Assembly: GCA_021773135.1 (NCBI GenBank)
Contig: JAJFKP010000027.1
Location: 1 to 64,000 of the forward strand
Length of the DNA: 64,000 bases
Source of the DNA: Woeseiaceae bacterium
GTDB lineage: Bacteria; Pseudomonadota; Gammaproteobacteria; Steroidobacterales; Woeseiaceae
Direction: 5' to 3'
Shown: positions 45,162 through 56,638 of the stretch, piece after piece
How positions within the stretch are numbered: position 1 is the stretch's first letter
How the letters are laid out: each line of letters opens with the position of its first letter
Notes under the pieces: generated by a model
Databases searched by the model: none
Told to the model about the DNA's origin: nothing
What the model saw: the letters and a program-made list of their open reading frames with translations, nothing else
Position numbers and translations under genes: made by a program

Positions 45162-46475
45162 TTGTTTGAACGACCACAGAGCGGCGAACGCGCCATTCTG
45201 CTTCACGCATCACCGGCCGGGTCACCGGCACTCAACGAACGCGAGGAATTTGTTGAACTTGCAGTGTCAGCAGGTGCGGTCGTAGTTGATCAACTGATCA
45301 GTTCGAGGAAACGCCCGGATTCGCGCTATTTCATCGGCAAGGGAAAGCTTGACGATGTGCAGCGCAGTGTCAAAGCGCATCACGCCGACCTGATAATATC
45401 CAGTGCGTCCCTGAGCCCCAGCCAGGAGCGCAATCTTGAACGGACATTGCAATGCCGGGTGCTGGACCGCGCCGGATTGATTCTGGACATATTCGCGCAA
45501 CGCGCCCGCAGCTTCGAAGGCAAGCTACAGGTCGAGCTCGCCCAGCTTCGGCATCTGTCCACCCGCCTCGTGCGGGGATGGACTCACCTCGAACGACAGA
45601 AAGGCGGCATCGGTTTGCGGGGCCCGGGCGAAACGCAGCTTGAAACGGACCGGCGTCTCGTGGGCAAGAGAATTCGACAGCTCAATGAACGCCTGCAACA
45701 GGTCGATTCGCGCCGGACGATGAATCGCCAGAACCGTATTCGGGCAGAGATTCCAACGGTTGCGCTGGTGGGCTACACGAATGCGGGAAAATCCACGTTG
45801 TTCAATGCGTTGACGGCGGCCGGTGTGTATGTGGAAGACAAGCTCTTTGCGACGCTGGATCCTACGGTCAGAAAGCTGGAACTGACAGATGGTATGGAAG
45901 TCGTACTGGCGGATACGGTTGGATTTGTCCGGGATTTGCCCCATGAGCTGATTGCCGCGTTCAGGTCGACGTTGCAGGAAGCGCGCGAGGCAGACCTTAT
46001 TCTGCACCTGATCGATGCAAGTGATACGCACCGCTGGCAACGCGTCAGGCAGGTTAATGCAGTCCTCAAGGCGCTTGATGCGGATCGCGTGCCACAGATT
46101 AGGGTGTACAATAAGATCGATAAGCTGGACCGGCCGCCGCGGCTGACGAATAATCGGAATGGCGAGGGGCGCGCGGTCTGGTTGTCTGCCGTGTCCGGCG
46201 AGGGTATCGAGCTGCTGTTGGATGCAGTTGCGAACCGCCTCAGTAGAAAGAAGATACATGGAGTGATTCGACTAACCGCCTCCCAGGGCCGTCAGAGAGC
46301 GCTGCTCTTTGATATGGGCGCTGTAATCCGGGAGAGTCTCGGTGATGACGGCGGCTGGACACTCGACATATCAATGATTGAGCGGGATTTTCGTCGTTTC
46401 CTGAAACGCGAAAATCTTCCGCCAGAGATTTTGGAAACGTCGCAGGCTACTACGCCTGCGATTTCGGCAATTTAG
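45162..46475 (+). CDS. hflX: Ribosome-associated GTPase HflX
   Basis: A 437-residue GTPase that rescues or splits stalled ribosomes under stress. The N-terminal HflX domain has KGKLDDVQ and GPGETQLETDRR. The G domain has GYTNAGKSTLFNAL (G1), DTVGFVRDLPH (G3) and NKIDKL (G4). TTG start with GGAGG six bases before it. It lies between hfq and hflK. Confidence 0.95.
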   Translation: MFERPQSGERAILLHASPAGSPALNEREEFVELAVSAGAVVVDQLISSRKRPDSRYFIGKGKLDDVQRSVKAHHADLIISSASLSPSQERNLERTLQCRVLDRAGLILDIFAQRARSFEGKLQVELAQLRHLSTRLVRGWTHLERQKGGIGLRGPGETQLETDRRLVGKRIRQLNERLQQVDSRRTMNRQNRIRAEIPTVALVGYTNAGKSTLFNALTAAGVYVEDKLFATLDPTVRKLELTDGMEVVLADTVGFVRDLPHELIAAFRSTLQEAREADLILHLIDASDTHRWQRVRQVNAVLKALDADRVPQIRVYNKIDKLDRPPRLTNNRNGEGRAVWLSAVSGEGIELLLDAVANRLSRKKIHGVIRLTASQGRQRALLFDMGAVIRESLGDDGGWTLDISMIERDFRRFLKRENLPPEILETSQATTPAISAI

Positions 46476-46489
46476 AGAAAGAAAATATT

Positions 46490-47617
46490 ATGGCCTGGAA
46501 TGATTCTGGTAATGGGAAAGATCCCTGGGACAACAAGGGTGATAAGCCCAACGATCTCGACAAGATCGTGCAGGGCTGGCAGCGCAAACTGTCCGGCGTT
46601 GTAGGTAGCAGTCGCGGCACTGGTGGACCCGGTGGCGCCGGCTCATATGTCATCATAGTACTGCTTGTGGTCGCCTGGCTGGGCACCGGTCTGTACCGTG
46701 TTGACGAGGCTGAGCGCGGCATCGTGCAGCGCTTTGGTGCCTTTATGGAAACTACGATGCCTGGTCTGCACTGGCATTTTCCGTACCCTATTGAGTTTGT
46801 TGATATTGTCAATGTAACGTCCGTAGAGAATTTTCCGTTCCAGACGGAAATGCTAACGGCGGATCGACAGTACGTATTCATCCAAATGGTCGTGCAATAT
46901 CGTCGCACAGACCCCTATGACTACAGTTTCAAAGTCGTCGATCCGGAATCGACATTACAAGACGTGACAGAAAGCGGTCTGCGTGAGGTCGTTGGCACCA
47001 GCACACTGATTCGTCTGGTAACGGAACAACGTGATCAGATCGCGCCGCGGACACAGGAAATTGTCCAGAACACGCTCGACAATTACGGCGCCGGTATCAC
47101 GGTAACCTCCATCAGTATCGAAGACCTGGATTATCCGGGTGCCGTTCAGGAGGCTGTAGATGATGCTCAGCAGGCCGAAAACGACGCGGGGCGTTACGTA
47201 CTTGAGGCTGATACTTACGAAAAAGACATCATTCCGAAGGCGCGCGGCGAAGCTGCCAAGATTCGACTTGATGCAGAGGCCTATCGTGATCGGGTAATTC
47301 GTGATGCGGAAGGTGATGCCGGTCGATTTGAGGCGCTGCTGGCGGAGTATCTGAAAGCACCCAGGGTGACCCGTGATCGTCTCTACATCGAGGCTATCGA
47401 AGAGGTTTACGGCCGATCCAACAAGGTCATCATCGATTCAACGGGCAGCGGAAACCTGTTGTATCTGCCGCTTGATCAGCTCATGCGCCAGGGCAATCGT
47501 CCTGCCACGGGAGGTGAATCCAACCGCTCTGCGGATACCCAGCCCTCCGAGCTTGTCGTACAACCGGAACGAATATCGGAAGATGCCAGGCAACGCACGC
47601 GGAGGGACCCACGATGA
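46490..47617 (+). CDS. hflK: HflK, membrane FtsH-modulating SPFH protein
   Basis: A 375-residue inner-membrane protein that forms a cage with HflC around FtsH protease. The N-terminal part is glycine- and charge-rich (NDSGNGKDPWDNKGDK), followed by one helix (YVIIVLLVVAWLGTGLY) and an SPFH domain (VDEAERGIVQRFGAF ...). A coiled segment is seen at QEAVDDAQQAENDAGRYVLEADTYEKDIIPKARGEA. The stop overlaps hflC by 4 bp. Confidence 0.94.
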   Translation: MAWNDSGNGKDPWDNKGDKPNDLDKIVQGWQRKLSGVVGSSRGTGGPGGAGSYVIIVLLVVAWLGTGLYRVDEAERGIVQRFGAFMETTMPGLHWHFPYPIEFVDIVNVTSVENFPFQTEMLTADRQYVFIQMVVQYRRTDPYDYSFKVVDPESTLQDVTESGLREVVGTSTLIRLVTEQRDQIAPRTQEIVQNTLDNYGAGITVTSISIEDLDYPGAVQEAVDDAQQAENDAGRYVLEADTYEKDIIPKARGEAAKIRLDAEAYRDRVIRDAEGDAGRFEALLAEYLKAPRVTRDRLYIEAIEEVYGRSNKVIIDSTGSGNLLYLPLDQLMRQGNRPATGGESNRSADTQPSELVVQPERISEDARQRTRRDPR

Positions 47618-48489
47618 GCAATGCAAGATTCGGAGCAATGGTGCTCATTGGGCTGTTTGTCATTGGTCTCGGCCTGTCGGCATTCACCGTCAACGAACGC
47701 GAAATGGCGATCAAACTTCAGGTCGGACGGGTCGTCGAGGCAAACTACGAACCCGGACTGCACTGGAAAATTCCAGGCTATCAAACGGTACGAAAATTCC
47801 CTCGGCGAATCCTGACAATCAGCGATCAGCCAGAACGAATCTTCACCGCCGAGCGACGGGCGCTACAGGTCGACTTCTTCGTAAAATGGCGCATCGTTGA
47901 TCCGGTAAACTTTTATACCTCAACCGGAGGTTCTGTAGATATTGCAGATAATCGTTTGTCTGAGATCATCCGCAACTCTATCGTCACCGAGTTTGGCAAG
48001 CGATCCGTCGAGCAGGCGATATCGGTTGAACGTGCGGATTTGATGCAGGACATGTTGGAAACGGCCTCGGTGACGGCGGAAGGACTTGGTGTCCAGCTGG
48101 TTGACGTGCGCGTGAAGCAGGTCGAATTTCCGAATGACGTGAAAAATGCGGTGTATCGGGAAATGCGTGAGGAACGCGCGCGTGTAGCAGCCGAGTTACG
48201 TGCAGAGGGCCGCGAAACTTCAGCAGAACGTCGCTCGCAGGCAGATAAGGATAGAACCATCATACTTGCCGATGCTTATCGTGATAGTCAACTAACGCGT
48301 GGTGAAGGGGATGCGCTGGCTGCAGAGATTTACGCAACCGCGTACAACAGGGACCCGGAGTTCTACCAGTTCTATCGCAGTATCGACGCGTACAAAAAAT
48401 CGATGGGTAAAGACGGTGATGTGCTCGTGCTGGATCCGAATAACGAGTTTTTCCGTTATCTGAATCAATCGTCCGGTGAGCAAAACTAG
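47614..48489 (+). CDS. hflC: HflC, membrane FtsH-modulating SPFH protein
   Basis: A 291-residue partner of HflK: one N-terminal helix (GAMVLIGLFVIGLGLSAFTV), an SPFH domain beginning EREMAIKLQVGRVV, and a coiled region EMREERARVAAELRAEGRE. Overlaps hflK by 4 bp. The rest of the gene is typical for the family. Confidence 0.95.
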   Translation: MSNARFGAMVLIGLFVIGLGLSAFTVNEREMAIKLQVGRVVEANYEPGLHWKIPGYQTVRKFPRRILTISDQPERIFTAERRALQVDFFVKWRIVDPVNFYTSTGGSVDIADNRLSEIIRNSIVTEFGKRSVEQAISVERADLMQDMLETASVTAEGLGVQLVDVRVKQVEFPNDVKNAVYREMREERARVAAELRAEGRETSAERRSQADKDRTIILADAYRDSQLTRGEGDALAAEIYATAYNRDPEFYQFYRSIDAYKKSMGKDGDVLVLDPNNEFFRYLNQSSGEQN

Positions 48490-48666
48490 CAGCCTGCTGC
48501 TATGACTGCGAGCGATTTGTCGTACGCATAACCCCGGTTCCGCATCGGCCTGACAGGTGACGTTCGATTGCTGGCATTTCATGGCCCGATTTCGAACGGA
48601 TCAGATAGTAATGACTCTGCTGGCAGGTGACGAAATCATGGCCGGGCGCAATAGTGAGAGTAAAGA

Positions 48667-48852
48667 ATGTGGCAAGATATTCTGACGGCAGTTTCGCTGT
48701 TCCTGATTATTGAAGGTATGGTTCCGTTTATTGGACCAAACTTTTATCGTCAGGCGGTTCTTCGCATTGCGCAGATGGATGACAACGGTTTGCGCGTGAC
48801 AGGGTTGACGATTGCCTCCGTTGGTATTTTCATTCTTTATATCGTCCGGTAA
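48667..48852 (+). CDS. DUF2065 family small membrane protein
   Basis: A 61-residue protein with two hydrophobic stretches (DILTAVSLFLIIEGMVPFIGP and VTGLTIASVGIFILYI). It matches the DUF2065 family (YjeT), which is usually found between hflC and purA, as here. Function is unknown. The 177 bp before it contain no gene. Confidence 0.88.
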   Translation: MWQDILTAVSLFLIIEGMVPFIGPNFYRQAVLRIAQMDDNGLRVTGLTIASVGIFILYIVR

Positions 48853-50151
<1,299 letters not shown>

Positions 50152-50175
50152 CTGGACGTTCACTGCGCTGGCGCA

Positions 50176-50206
50176 GCGACGTGGACAATGCGTGTCGCGT
50201 TTTTTT
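50176..50206 (+). terminator. Terminator after purA
   Basis: GCGAC (50176-50180) pairs with GTCGC (50194-50198), then a run of seven T residues. The stem is short, so strength is uncertain. It lies between converging genes. Confidence 0.5.
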
Positions 50207-52986
50207 CAGACTCGCCTGATTATTCTATCGGGAGCCGCTTGAGGTTTTTGTCGCCTACCCACCCAGGTAGCAAACATTGCAAGCAAATAGAATATGCCCA
50301 GTGTCCCACCGCCGCCACCACTAACTGCAGGAGGTGGGGCGCTAACAGTCTGCGTCACAGTCACCGTCGTTGTCGCCGTATTCGATAAACCACCCGGGTC
50401 AGTGACCGTTAACTCGAATTGCAGCAGCGTGTCAGAGACGATTGTCGGTGCGGTGAATGTGGCGATCTCGGAGTTTGCAGCGCCCAGCGTCACTGCCGGA
50501 CCGCCGGTCTGTGTCCAGGCAAAACTCAGGATGTCGTTGTTGGGGTCACTCGATTGACTGCCGTCGAGCGTAATCTGGCTGCCCGATGGACGCGTTTGGC
50601 TTGTGCCGGCAATGGCAACGGGCGGCAAATTTGTGCCCGAACCATCTAAAATGATTGCATCAAAACTTGCGGAGGGTCCGATTGTGACGTTGACGGGGTT
50701 GAACAGCGTCATTGTCACGTTCTCATCGCCCTCTGGCTGACCGTCATCGACAAGTGACAGCACGACTGTTTTCGGTTCGCCGTCCCCGTCAGCCCAGCTG
50801 ACCGTCGCCGGGGGGCCGCCAGTATAGTCTGTGCCAGGCGTCGCACTGGCGGCTGTTGAAATATCAACGCTTGCAGCGCCGATCGCACTGCCGCTGCGTT
50901 TGATAACGGCGACGATCGTGCCAAATCCCCGTTCCGCTACTGCCGCGCCGGGGTCGGTGAAATTGACCTCGGCGGCGGCGCCGGGATCACTAATGAACGC
51001 GCTCGTTGTATTCAGATTTCCGAGCGTTGCGCCGCCGGTTGGATTTACCAATCTGACGATAAGGCGCTCCATTGACTCGCCGACGCCATCGTTGGTGGCT
51101 GATAGTGTAAATGCCTGGTCTGCGGCGTCGCCGTCCGCCCAGTTCAGAACGCTTACGTCAAGCGTATAGTCATCGCTATCGGTCGTGGCGTTTACCACCT
51201 CGACATTCACGCTGGCAGCGCCAGAGGAACCGCCGCTTCGACGTACTGTGAGCGCTGCTTGCTGACCTTCACTGGCGGCAAAACTGGTCGACGCGAATTC
51301 GAATTTGCCCTGTGGGACATCGCGTGTTTTGTCGGCCGCCATGTAAAAGCCGCTGTCAATGTCGCTGATGGCAATGTTGCCGCTATGGAAAAACGGATAC
51401 GCGCCCCACGCTCCGTTAAAAATTGAGTCGTTCGGATCGTCAAACGGGAATGTATCCAAATTGCCTGTTTCGATCGGTGCGGCAGGGTCAGTGATATCCA
51501 ATATCGTCAATCCCCGCGAGTAATTCGACATGTAATAGCGATTGCCGCGCACAAAACCATTGTGGTCAATTGCATTTGTCGGGCCGGTCCAGGTGGCGGC
51601 AAGCGTTGGTGATGTCAGGTCGCTAACAAGAAATACGCGCAGCGTCGTTGGCAGATTTGAATTTCTTTCGTCCAGTTCGTCATGGACGAATACATACTGT
51701 TTGTCTTCTGACCACCAGCCAGAGTGAACATAGCCCACGTTCGGGTATGGCGTACTGCTAAGCTGCACTGGGGTGCCAGCGTTCGTAACGTCCCAGATTT
51801 CAAACGTGTTTTCATTGAAGTCGAGCAGCAGCTGGCAGTAATCGCCGGCATTGACGCACTGGCTGTCTTTCCTGGGATCATCGATAAGCATAGAAGCCGC
51901 ATCATGCATGTAACCGGTACCCAGACCACCAGGCACGAGAGTGGGCGACTCGGGATCCGCCAGGGAATAGGTTCGAAAACGACCGTTACCGTTGCTTGTC
52001 GCTCCGGCCACAATCAGGGCCGGGACGTCATCTGTCAGCGCCAGGCCGGTACCAAAATCCGTATTGGTCGCGTAAACGTTGTGTGCGCGCGTAATGTCGC
52101 TGGCATAACTGACTCGCTGAATTGAATGTGGCAGGCCGGTCATATCGATGACGAACAGACCATCGGTCGAACCATCAGTCGTCACAAATGCGTAGGCCTT
52201 CCAGCGATCAGCTGCCGGGTCGAAAAACTGGTAGACCTTGATGTCCCGCCACACCGCGTCCTGCCCGTCGATGAAGCCAACTTCAAGCGGGTTCTCAGCA
52301 TCGCTCACGTCAAACACGGCGGTTCCGATATTAAAGCCGACAATCGCGTATTCCCGACCCGTGTTTAAATCAACGAAGCCCCAGATATCGTTGCCGACTG
52401 ATGGCGTCGTGCTGATGTCGGTGAAACCAACATGCGACAGAAGGTCGACGTTGCTGCAGGGCAGTCCTGCCGCAAACCCGCCCGTGCACGGAGTTGCCGC
52501 GAGACTGGACTTTAACTGCTGATGTAAACCCAGCAGCGCGTTGGCACGAGAAATTTTCGCGTTGCTCATGCCCTTGCTGTCTGCAATAACCTGGATGCCC
52601 TTGCCCTGCAGCAGGTCACGGTATTGCGGTGGCACACCTTCGAGCAGGGACACACCTCGCTCGGTTGTGCCATTCGGGTTGCCCGGCTTAAAGCCGCCCG
52701 ATACGTCTACCACGCCGCTTGTCAGGTGAAAGATGTCCTCCGCACTGTCGACTTGGTAGGAGCCTTCCATTATGCGCAGCTGGCTGCCTTTGCCTGCTCT
52801 GGAAAGCGCATATCCGATAGATTTGCAGGGCGTGCTTTCGGTCAGGCAGTCTCCTGTATCCGTGCCATCCTCCGCCACATACAGTGGTAACTCTGTGTCG
52901 CCGTGAGCGACTGCGGTTCGATCCGCAGCGATGACTGCACATGCGGCAAGGAGAACATGAAATGGGTAAAGTTTTTGCATGGTCAT
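50206..52986 (-). CDS. Exported choice-of-anchor B protein with Calx-beta domains and GlyGly-CTERM tail
   Basis: A 926-residue surface protein. After the signal peptide (MTMQKLYPFHVLLAACAVIA) comes a short conserved region (YVAEDGTDTGDCLTE). LVIVD-type beta-propeller repeats of the choice-of-anchor B domain follow (WGFVDLNTGREYAIVGF, AVFDVSDAENPLEVGF, LTILDITDPAAPIETGN). Two Calx-beta repeats and a PKD-like domain (AGTSQTRPSGSQITLDGSQS) come next. The C terminus is SGGGGGTLG, one hydrophobic helix and basic residues, the form cut by rhombosortase. ATG at 52986 is preferred; 52980 is possible. Confidence 0.85.
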   Translation of the reverse strand: MTMQKLYPFHVLLAACAVIAADRTAVAHGDTELPLYVAEDGTDTGDCLTESTPCKSIGYALSRAGKGSQLRIMEGSYQVDSAEDIFHLTSGVVDVSGGFKPGNPNGTTERGVSLLEGVPPQYRDLLQGKGIQVIADSKGMSNAKISRANALLGLHQQLKSSLAATPCTGGFAAGLPCSNVDLLSHVGFTDISTTPSVGNDIWGFVDLNTGREYAIVGFNIGTAVFDVSDAENPLEVGFIDGQDAVWRDIKVYQFFDPAADRWKAYAFVTTDGSTDGLFVIDMTGLPHSIQRVSYASDITRAHNVYATNTDFGTGLALTDDVPALIVAGATSNGNGRFRTYSLADPESPTLVPGGLGTGYMHDAASMLIDDPRKDSQCVNAGDYCQLLLDFNENTFEIWDVTNAGTPVQLSSTPYPNVGYVHSGWWSEDKQYVFVHDELDERNSNLPTTLRVFLVSDLTSPTLAATWTGPTNAIDHNGFVRGNRYYMSNYSRGLTILDITDPAAPIETGNLDTFPFDDPNDSIFNGAWGAYPFFHSGNIAISDIDSGFYMAADKTRDVPQGKFEFASTSFAASEGQQAALTVRRSGGSSGAASVNVEVVNATTDSDDYTLDVSVLNWADGDAADQAFTLSATNDGVGESMERLIVRLVNPTGGATLGNLNTTSAFISDPGAAAEVNFTDPGAAVAERGFGTIVAVIKRSGSAIGAASVDISTAASATPGTDYTGGPPATVSWADGDGEPKTVVLSLVDDGQPEGDENVTMTLFNPVNVTIGPSASFDAIILDGSGTNLPPVAIAGTSQTRPSGSQITLDGSQSSDPNNDILSFAWTQTGGPAVTLGAANSEIATFTAPTIVSDTLLQFELTVTDPGGLSNTATTTVTVTQTVSAPPPAVSGGGGGTLGIFYLLAMFATWVGRRQKPQAAPDRIIRRV

Positions 52987-53199
52987 CTGCCCGGGTAGCG
53001 CAGCTTGCAGAATAATACTGGGTGACCGGCTACACAGCCGCTGCGGCAATTCTATGAGGCGTTCATTGTACAATGAGTATTCGATCACGGCCCGTGAAAT
53101 TGGTTCGGTTTTACGCGTCCAACAAGACGAATATCAGCCGTGCATAAGGCTGGAAAGCGTCTCAGACAATGACCTTTGTGTCATAACGCCGGTGGTAGC

Positions 53200-54267
53200 G
53201 TGAGCGGAAAACAATTACTGCGCTTCTGGGCGGGCCCGGGGGCACTTGCGAAAATCCGTGATGAGGGCTTCAGTCCGGAGAAGATTGGAACAATCGCCGG
53301 CGCCTCTGGCGGTGCAAAATGGCTGGTTCTGAGTCAGATCGACCGGGTTGTCATCACCAGGATTTTGCCCCGGCTGATTGGCCCGGTGCACCTGATTGGC
53401 TCATCAATCGGCTCCTGGCGTTTCTCCTGTTATGCACAGGAACAACCGCTCGCCACGTTAGAGAGTTTTGAGGACGCGTATTTAGAACAACGCTACAGCG
53501 AGGCGCCCGACCGCGATGAAATAACCACCCGCAGTCGTCAAATCCTGCAAGAACTTCTCGGCGACAATGGCATACGGGAAATTATGACGAATCCTGTGCT
53601 CAGGACACACATCATGACGGTTCGCAGTCGCGCGCTGACGGCGAGCGAAAAGGCGCCGCTGCTGGCAGCCGGACTTTTTGCCGCGGCATCCGCCAACCTG
53701 ATAAGTCGCCGAACGTTAGGCGCTTTTTTCGATCGTGGTTTGTTTTTCGATCGCCGCGATCTGCCGCCGTTTTTTGAGGCCGCCGGTTTTCCGCTCCATC
53801 GCGTCGCACTGACGGATGATAATTACGCGGCAGCCGTGTTGGCATCCGGCGCAATACCGCTGGTACTAAACGGTGTGCGTAATATCAGTGGCGCACCGGC
53901 TGGCGTTTATCGTGATGGCGGCATCATCGACTATCATCTCGACCTGAACACAAGTCCCCCCGATCGAATTACGTTGTTTCCGCATTTTTACGATCACCTT
54001 GTTCCCGGCTGGTTTGACAAGAAGCTCAGTTGGCGACGACCTGATCCGCGACATACTGATCGAACGCTTTTAATCTGCCCGTCGCGAGAATTTGTTGCTT
54101 CACTACCGCGTGCCAGGATACCGGATCGAACGGATTTTCAAACGATGACTCCCGACGAACGCAGAAAAACCTGGCGATCCGTCTTAGCCGAGTGCGAAGC
54201 GCTCGCCGAGGAGTTAAACACCGTCCTGGACAAGGATCAGTTGCCGGCGCGTCTCGAATCGTTATGA
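53200..54267 (+). CDS. Patatin-like phospholipase
   Basis: A 355-residue cytoplasmic hydrolase with the patatin Ser-Asp dyad: GASGGAKW (nucleophile serine in AGASGG) and the aspartate in YRDGGIIDYH. Patatins cleave acyl chains of phospholipids. The usual glycine-rich oxyanion loop is reduced to FWAGPGALAK. The start is set at GTG 53200 because the upstream in-frame residues (53176 on) show no pattern. It is upstream of the OPT gene, with about 90 bp between them. Confidence 0.8.
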   Translation: MSGKQLLRFWAGPGALAKIRDEGFSPEKIGTIAGASGGAKWLVLSQIDRVVITRILPRLIGPVHLIGSSIGSWRFSCYAQEQPLATLESFEDAYLEQRYSEAPDRDEITTRSRQILQELLGDNGIREIMTNPVLRTHIMTVRSRALTASEKAPLLAAGLFAAASANLISRRTLGAFFDRGLFFDRRDLPPFFEAAGFPLHRVALTDDNYAAAVLASGAIPLVLNGVRNISGAPAGVYRDGGIIDYHLDLNTSPPDRITLFPHFYDHLVPGWFDKKLSWRRPDPRHTDRTLLICPSREFVASLPRARIPDRTDFQTMTPDERRKTWRSVLAECEALAEELNTVLDKDQLPARLESL

Positions 54268-54356
54268 TAATCTTCGAGCACCTAACGGAGACGGATAAAA
54301 AATGATCAATAAACGTCGCCAGCGGCTGATCGGACCTGCAGTGTGAGTGCTTCGCC

Positions 54357-56084
54357 ATGAGTAATGGCACCAGCATTTCTCCTGTATCCGGCCCTGTTTA
54401 TCCGGAATTAACCTGGACAGCCGTAATCGTCGGTTGGATTCTGGGTGTGATCATTGCGATTTCGATCGGGTACGCCGCCCTGATCCTCGGGTTTTCGATA
54501 GAAGGATCCGAGCTTGCTGCGATCCTGGGCTTCGGAATCCTGCGTGGCATGCTCCGCAGAAAAAGCATCATCGAAAATAACATTGTTCAGACGATCGCCA
54601 GCGGCGTTAATGGCGCGTCGTCTGGCATGATGTTTTCTGTTCCTGCCATTTTCATCCTGGGCTACGGCGATCAATTCGACCCCGTGATCATGACATTTGG
54701 CTGCATTGCCGGCGCTTTCATGGGCATCGCATTTATCGTGCCGCTGCGCAAGCACATGATCGATTTCGAACGGCTTACCTATCCCGGCGGCGTTGCTGTT
54801 GCGACCATTCTCAAATCACCTGGCGCGGGCGTGCAGAAAGCCCTGGTCCTGCTGGCAGCTGCAGGTGTCAGTGCGACTGTGCATCTCATTTCAAAAATAA
54901 CCGGATTTGAAAACTGGGATCTCGGCAGCCTGGTCGGACTGCCGCCCTACATGAACGGCATATGGTACCTGTCACTGATGACTGTCGGCGTTGGCTTCAT
55001 TGCCGGTCGTGGCGGCGTCGCTTTTATCATTGGCGGATTTGTTGCGTACTGGTTTCTGTCGCCCATGCTGGCTGCAACAGGCGGATTTCCACTTGATGCA
55101 GCCGGGCAAATTGTCAGTGATCCTGGTCAGCTGCGCCTGCTTTTGTATCGGCCGCTGGGTATCGGCATGCTGATCGGTGGCGCAATGATGGGCGTCGCGC
55201 TGGCATTGCCGCTGATTGTCAGCACCGTGCGATCGATGCAGAACGCCTCAAAAATGAAGTCAGATGCATCGGCCGATGAAATGCCGATCAAACTGCTGTA
55301 TTTCGCAATTATTGGCGCGATGATCGTGCTATCGATTATCGCGATAAATTCCGTTGAATCTGTCGGCGTTGCCAGGGGAATCGGAATGGCCCTGTTGGGC
55401 ACGGTGTGGATCTGGATGTCGGGCATTATCTTGTCGGAGGCCATAGGCAGAACCAACTGGTCACCGCTCTCCGGCATGACGCTGATCGGCATAACTTTGC
55501 TGATTATCATGACGGCCGGTATGGAGCGGGGCGATTCAATTGTCGCCGCGATAATGGTGGGGGCTGCAACGTGTGTTGCTATGTCACAGGCTACGGACCT
55601 GATGCTGGATCTCAAGACCGGTTATCTCGTTGGTGCCACACCGCGGATGCAGCAAATGGGGCAATTCATCGGCGCGTGGCTGGGACCAATTGTCGTCATC
55701 GGACTCATCTTCGTGCTGCACGAGGCGATGACGCTGGGGAGTGAGGCTTTGCCGGCGCCCCAGGGACAAGCGCTCGCAAGTATGGTCGAAGGTATTCTCG
55801 GCGGTGATGTTCCGGTTGAAAAGTATGCGGCGGGGGCAGTGCTCGGCGGCATACTCTCTGCCGTAATTGGCGGCCTGGGTATCACAGTAGGGCTTGGATT
55901 CTACCTGCCGTTCAATATTGTCCTGACCTACTCACTGGGGACCCTGGCCAGGGAACTTGCTGATCGCTACAAGGGCAAGTCATGGAGTGAAAATATCGGC
56001 ATTCCGATTGCGGCGGGACTGATCGTCGGCGAGGCGCTGGTTGGCGTTGGGCACGCCATTAATATCGTGTTGTCGGCGACATGA
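54357..56084 (+). CDS. OPT family oligopeptide transporter
   Basis: A 575-residue inner-membrane transporter with about 14 to 16 helices. Features are PVYPELTWTAVIVGWILGV at the N terminus, the repeated glycine-rich helices (GFGILRGMLRRKSIIENNIVQTIASG) and DLMLDLKTGYLVGATPRMQQMGQ. Members import peptides or metal-chelates with protons. It is followed at 16 bp by a small membrane-anchored protein. Confidence 0.9.
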   Translation: MSNGTSISPVSGPVYPELTWTAVIVGWILGVIIAISIGYAALILGFSIEGSELAAILGFGILRGMLRRKSIIENNIVQTIASGVNGASSGMMFSVPAIFILGYGDQFDPVIMTFGCIAGAFMGIAFIVPLRKHMIDFERLTYPGGVAVATILKSPGAGVQKALVLLAAAGVSATVHLISKITGFENWDLGSLVGLPPYMNGIWYLSLMTVGVGFIAGRGGVAFIIGGFVAYWFLSPMLAATGGFPLDAAGQIVSDPGQLRLLLYRPLGIGMLIGGAMMGVALALPLIVSTVRSMQNASKMKSDASADEMPIKLLYFAIIGAMIVLSIIAINSVESVGVARGIGMALLGTVWIWMSGIILSEAIGRTNWSPLSGMTLIGITLLIIMTAGMERGDSIVAAIMVGAATCVAMSQATDLMLDLKTGYLVGATPRMQQMGQFIGAWLGPIVVIGLIFVLHEAMTLGSEALPAPQGQALASMVEGILGGDVPVEKYAAGAVLGGILSAVIGGLGITVGLGFYLPFNIVLTYSLGTLARELADRYKGKSWSENIGIPIAAGLIVGEALVGVGHAINIVLSAT

Positions 56085-56100
56085 AGGTAAGGAATAGATT

Positions 56101-56631
56101 ATGAATGGACTGGGATTCCTGTTGCTGGCGGCCGGTTTCCTTACCGGGGCCTATTCGACGGCGCTCGATATTGAGTCGACTAACTGGGCCCTGTTTGTAC
56201 CGGCGGCGCTTGCAGCGGTTGCCGGCGTTTTCATGATCAAGCGACAGGCGAGTGGCGTCGCCACGTCGGAAAGTGTTCTCACCGCGAATCGGACCGAGTT
56301 GAGTGAGTCGTTGCGCAGTATTGTCAGCAACCTCGATGAACTGATTGACGCCGGCTCCAAAGTGCCAAACGAAGAATTGCGCAACGAGATCGATCAGCGT
56401 CTGCGCGATGACCTGCGACGTTTTGCTGATGCTCGTGAAAGCCTCGTGCACCTGTACAGCTTGCAGATTTATGCCGATATCATGAGCGAATTTGCTGCGG
56501 GTGAGCGCTATGTAAATCGCGTATGGTCAGCATCAGCTGACGGTTACGAGAGAGAAGCGCGAACCTACCTGGAACGTGCCGTAAAGCAGTTTCGCGAGGC
56601 AATCAAGCAGTTGGATGCGGTCGCAGGCTGA
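56101..56631 (+). CDS. Hypothetical membrane-anchored helical protein
   Basis: A 176-residue protein with two N-terminal hydrophobic segments (LGFLLLAAGFLTGAYSTAL and WALFVPAALAAVAGVFM) and a long helical, charged C-terminal region (LSESLRSIVSNLDELIDAG to AVKQFREAIKQLDAVAG). It is 16 bp after the OPT gene, so the two are likely co-transcribed, and a role beside the transporter is possible. No family is recognised. Confidence 0.75.
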   Translation: MNGLGFLLLAAGFLTGAYSTALDIESTNWALFVPAALAAVAGVFMIKRQASGVATSESVLTANRTELSESLRSIVSNLDELIDAGSKVPNEELRNEIDQRLRDDLRRFADARESLVHLYSLQIYADIMSEFAAGERYVNRVWSASADGYEREARTYLERAVKQFREAIKQLDAVAG

Positions 56632-56638
56632 CTGCGGT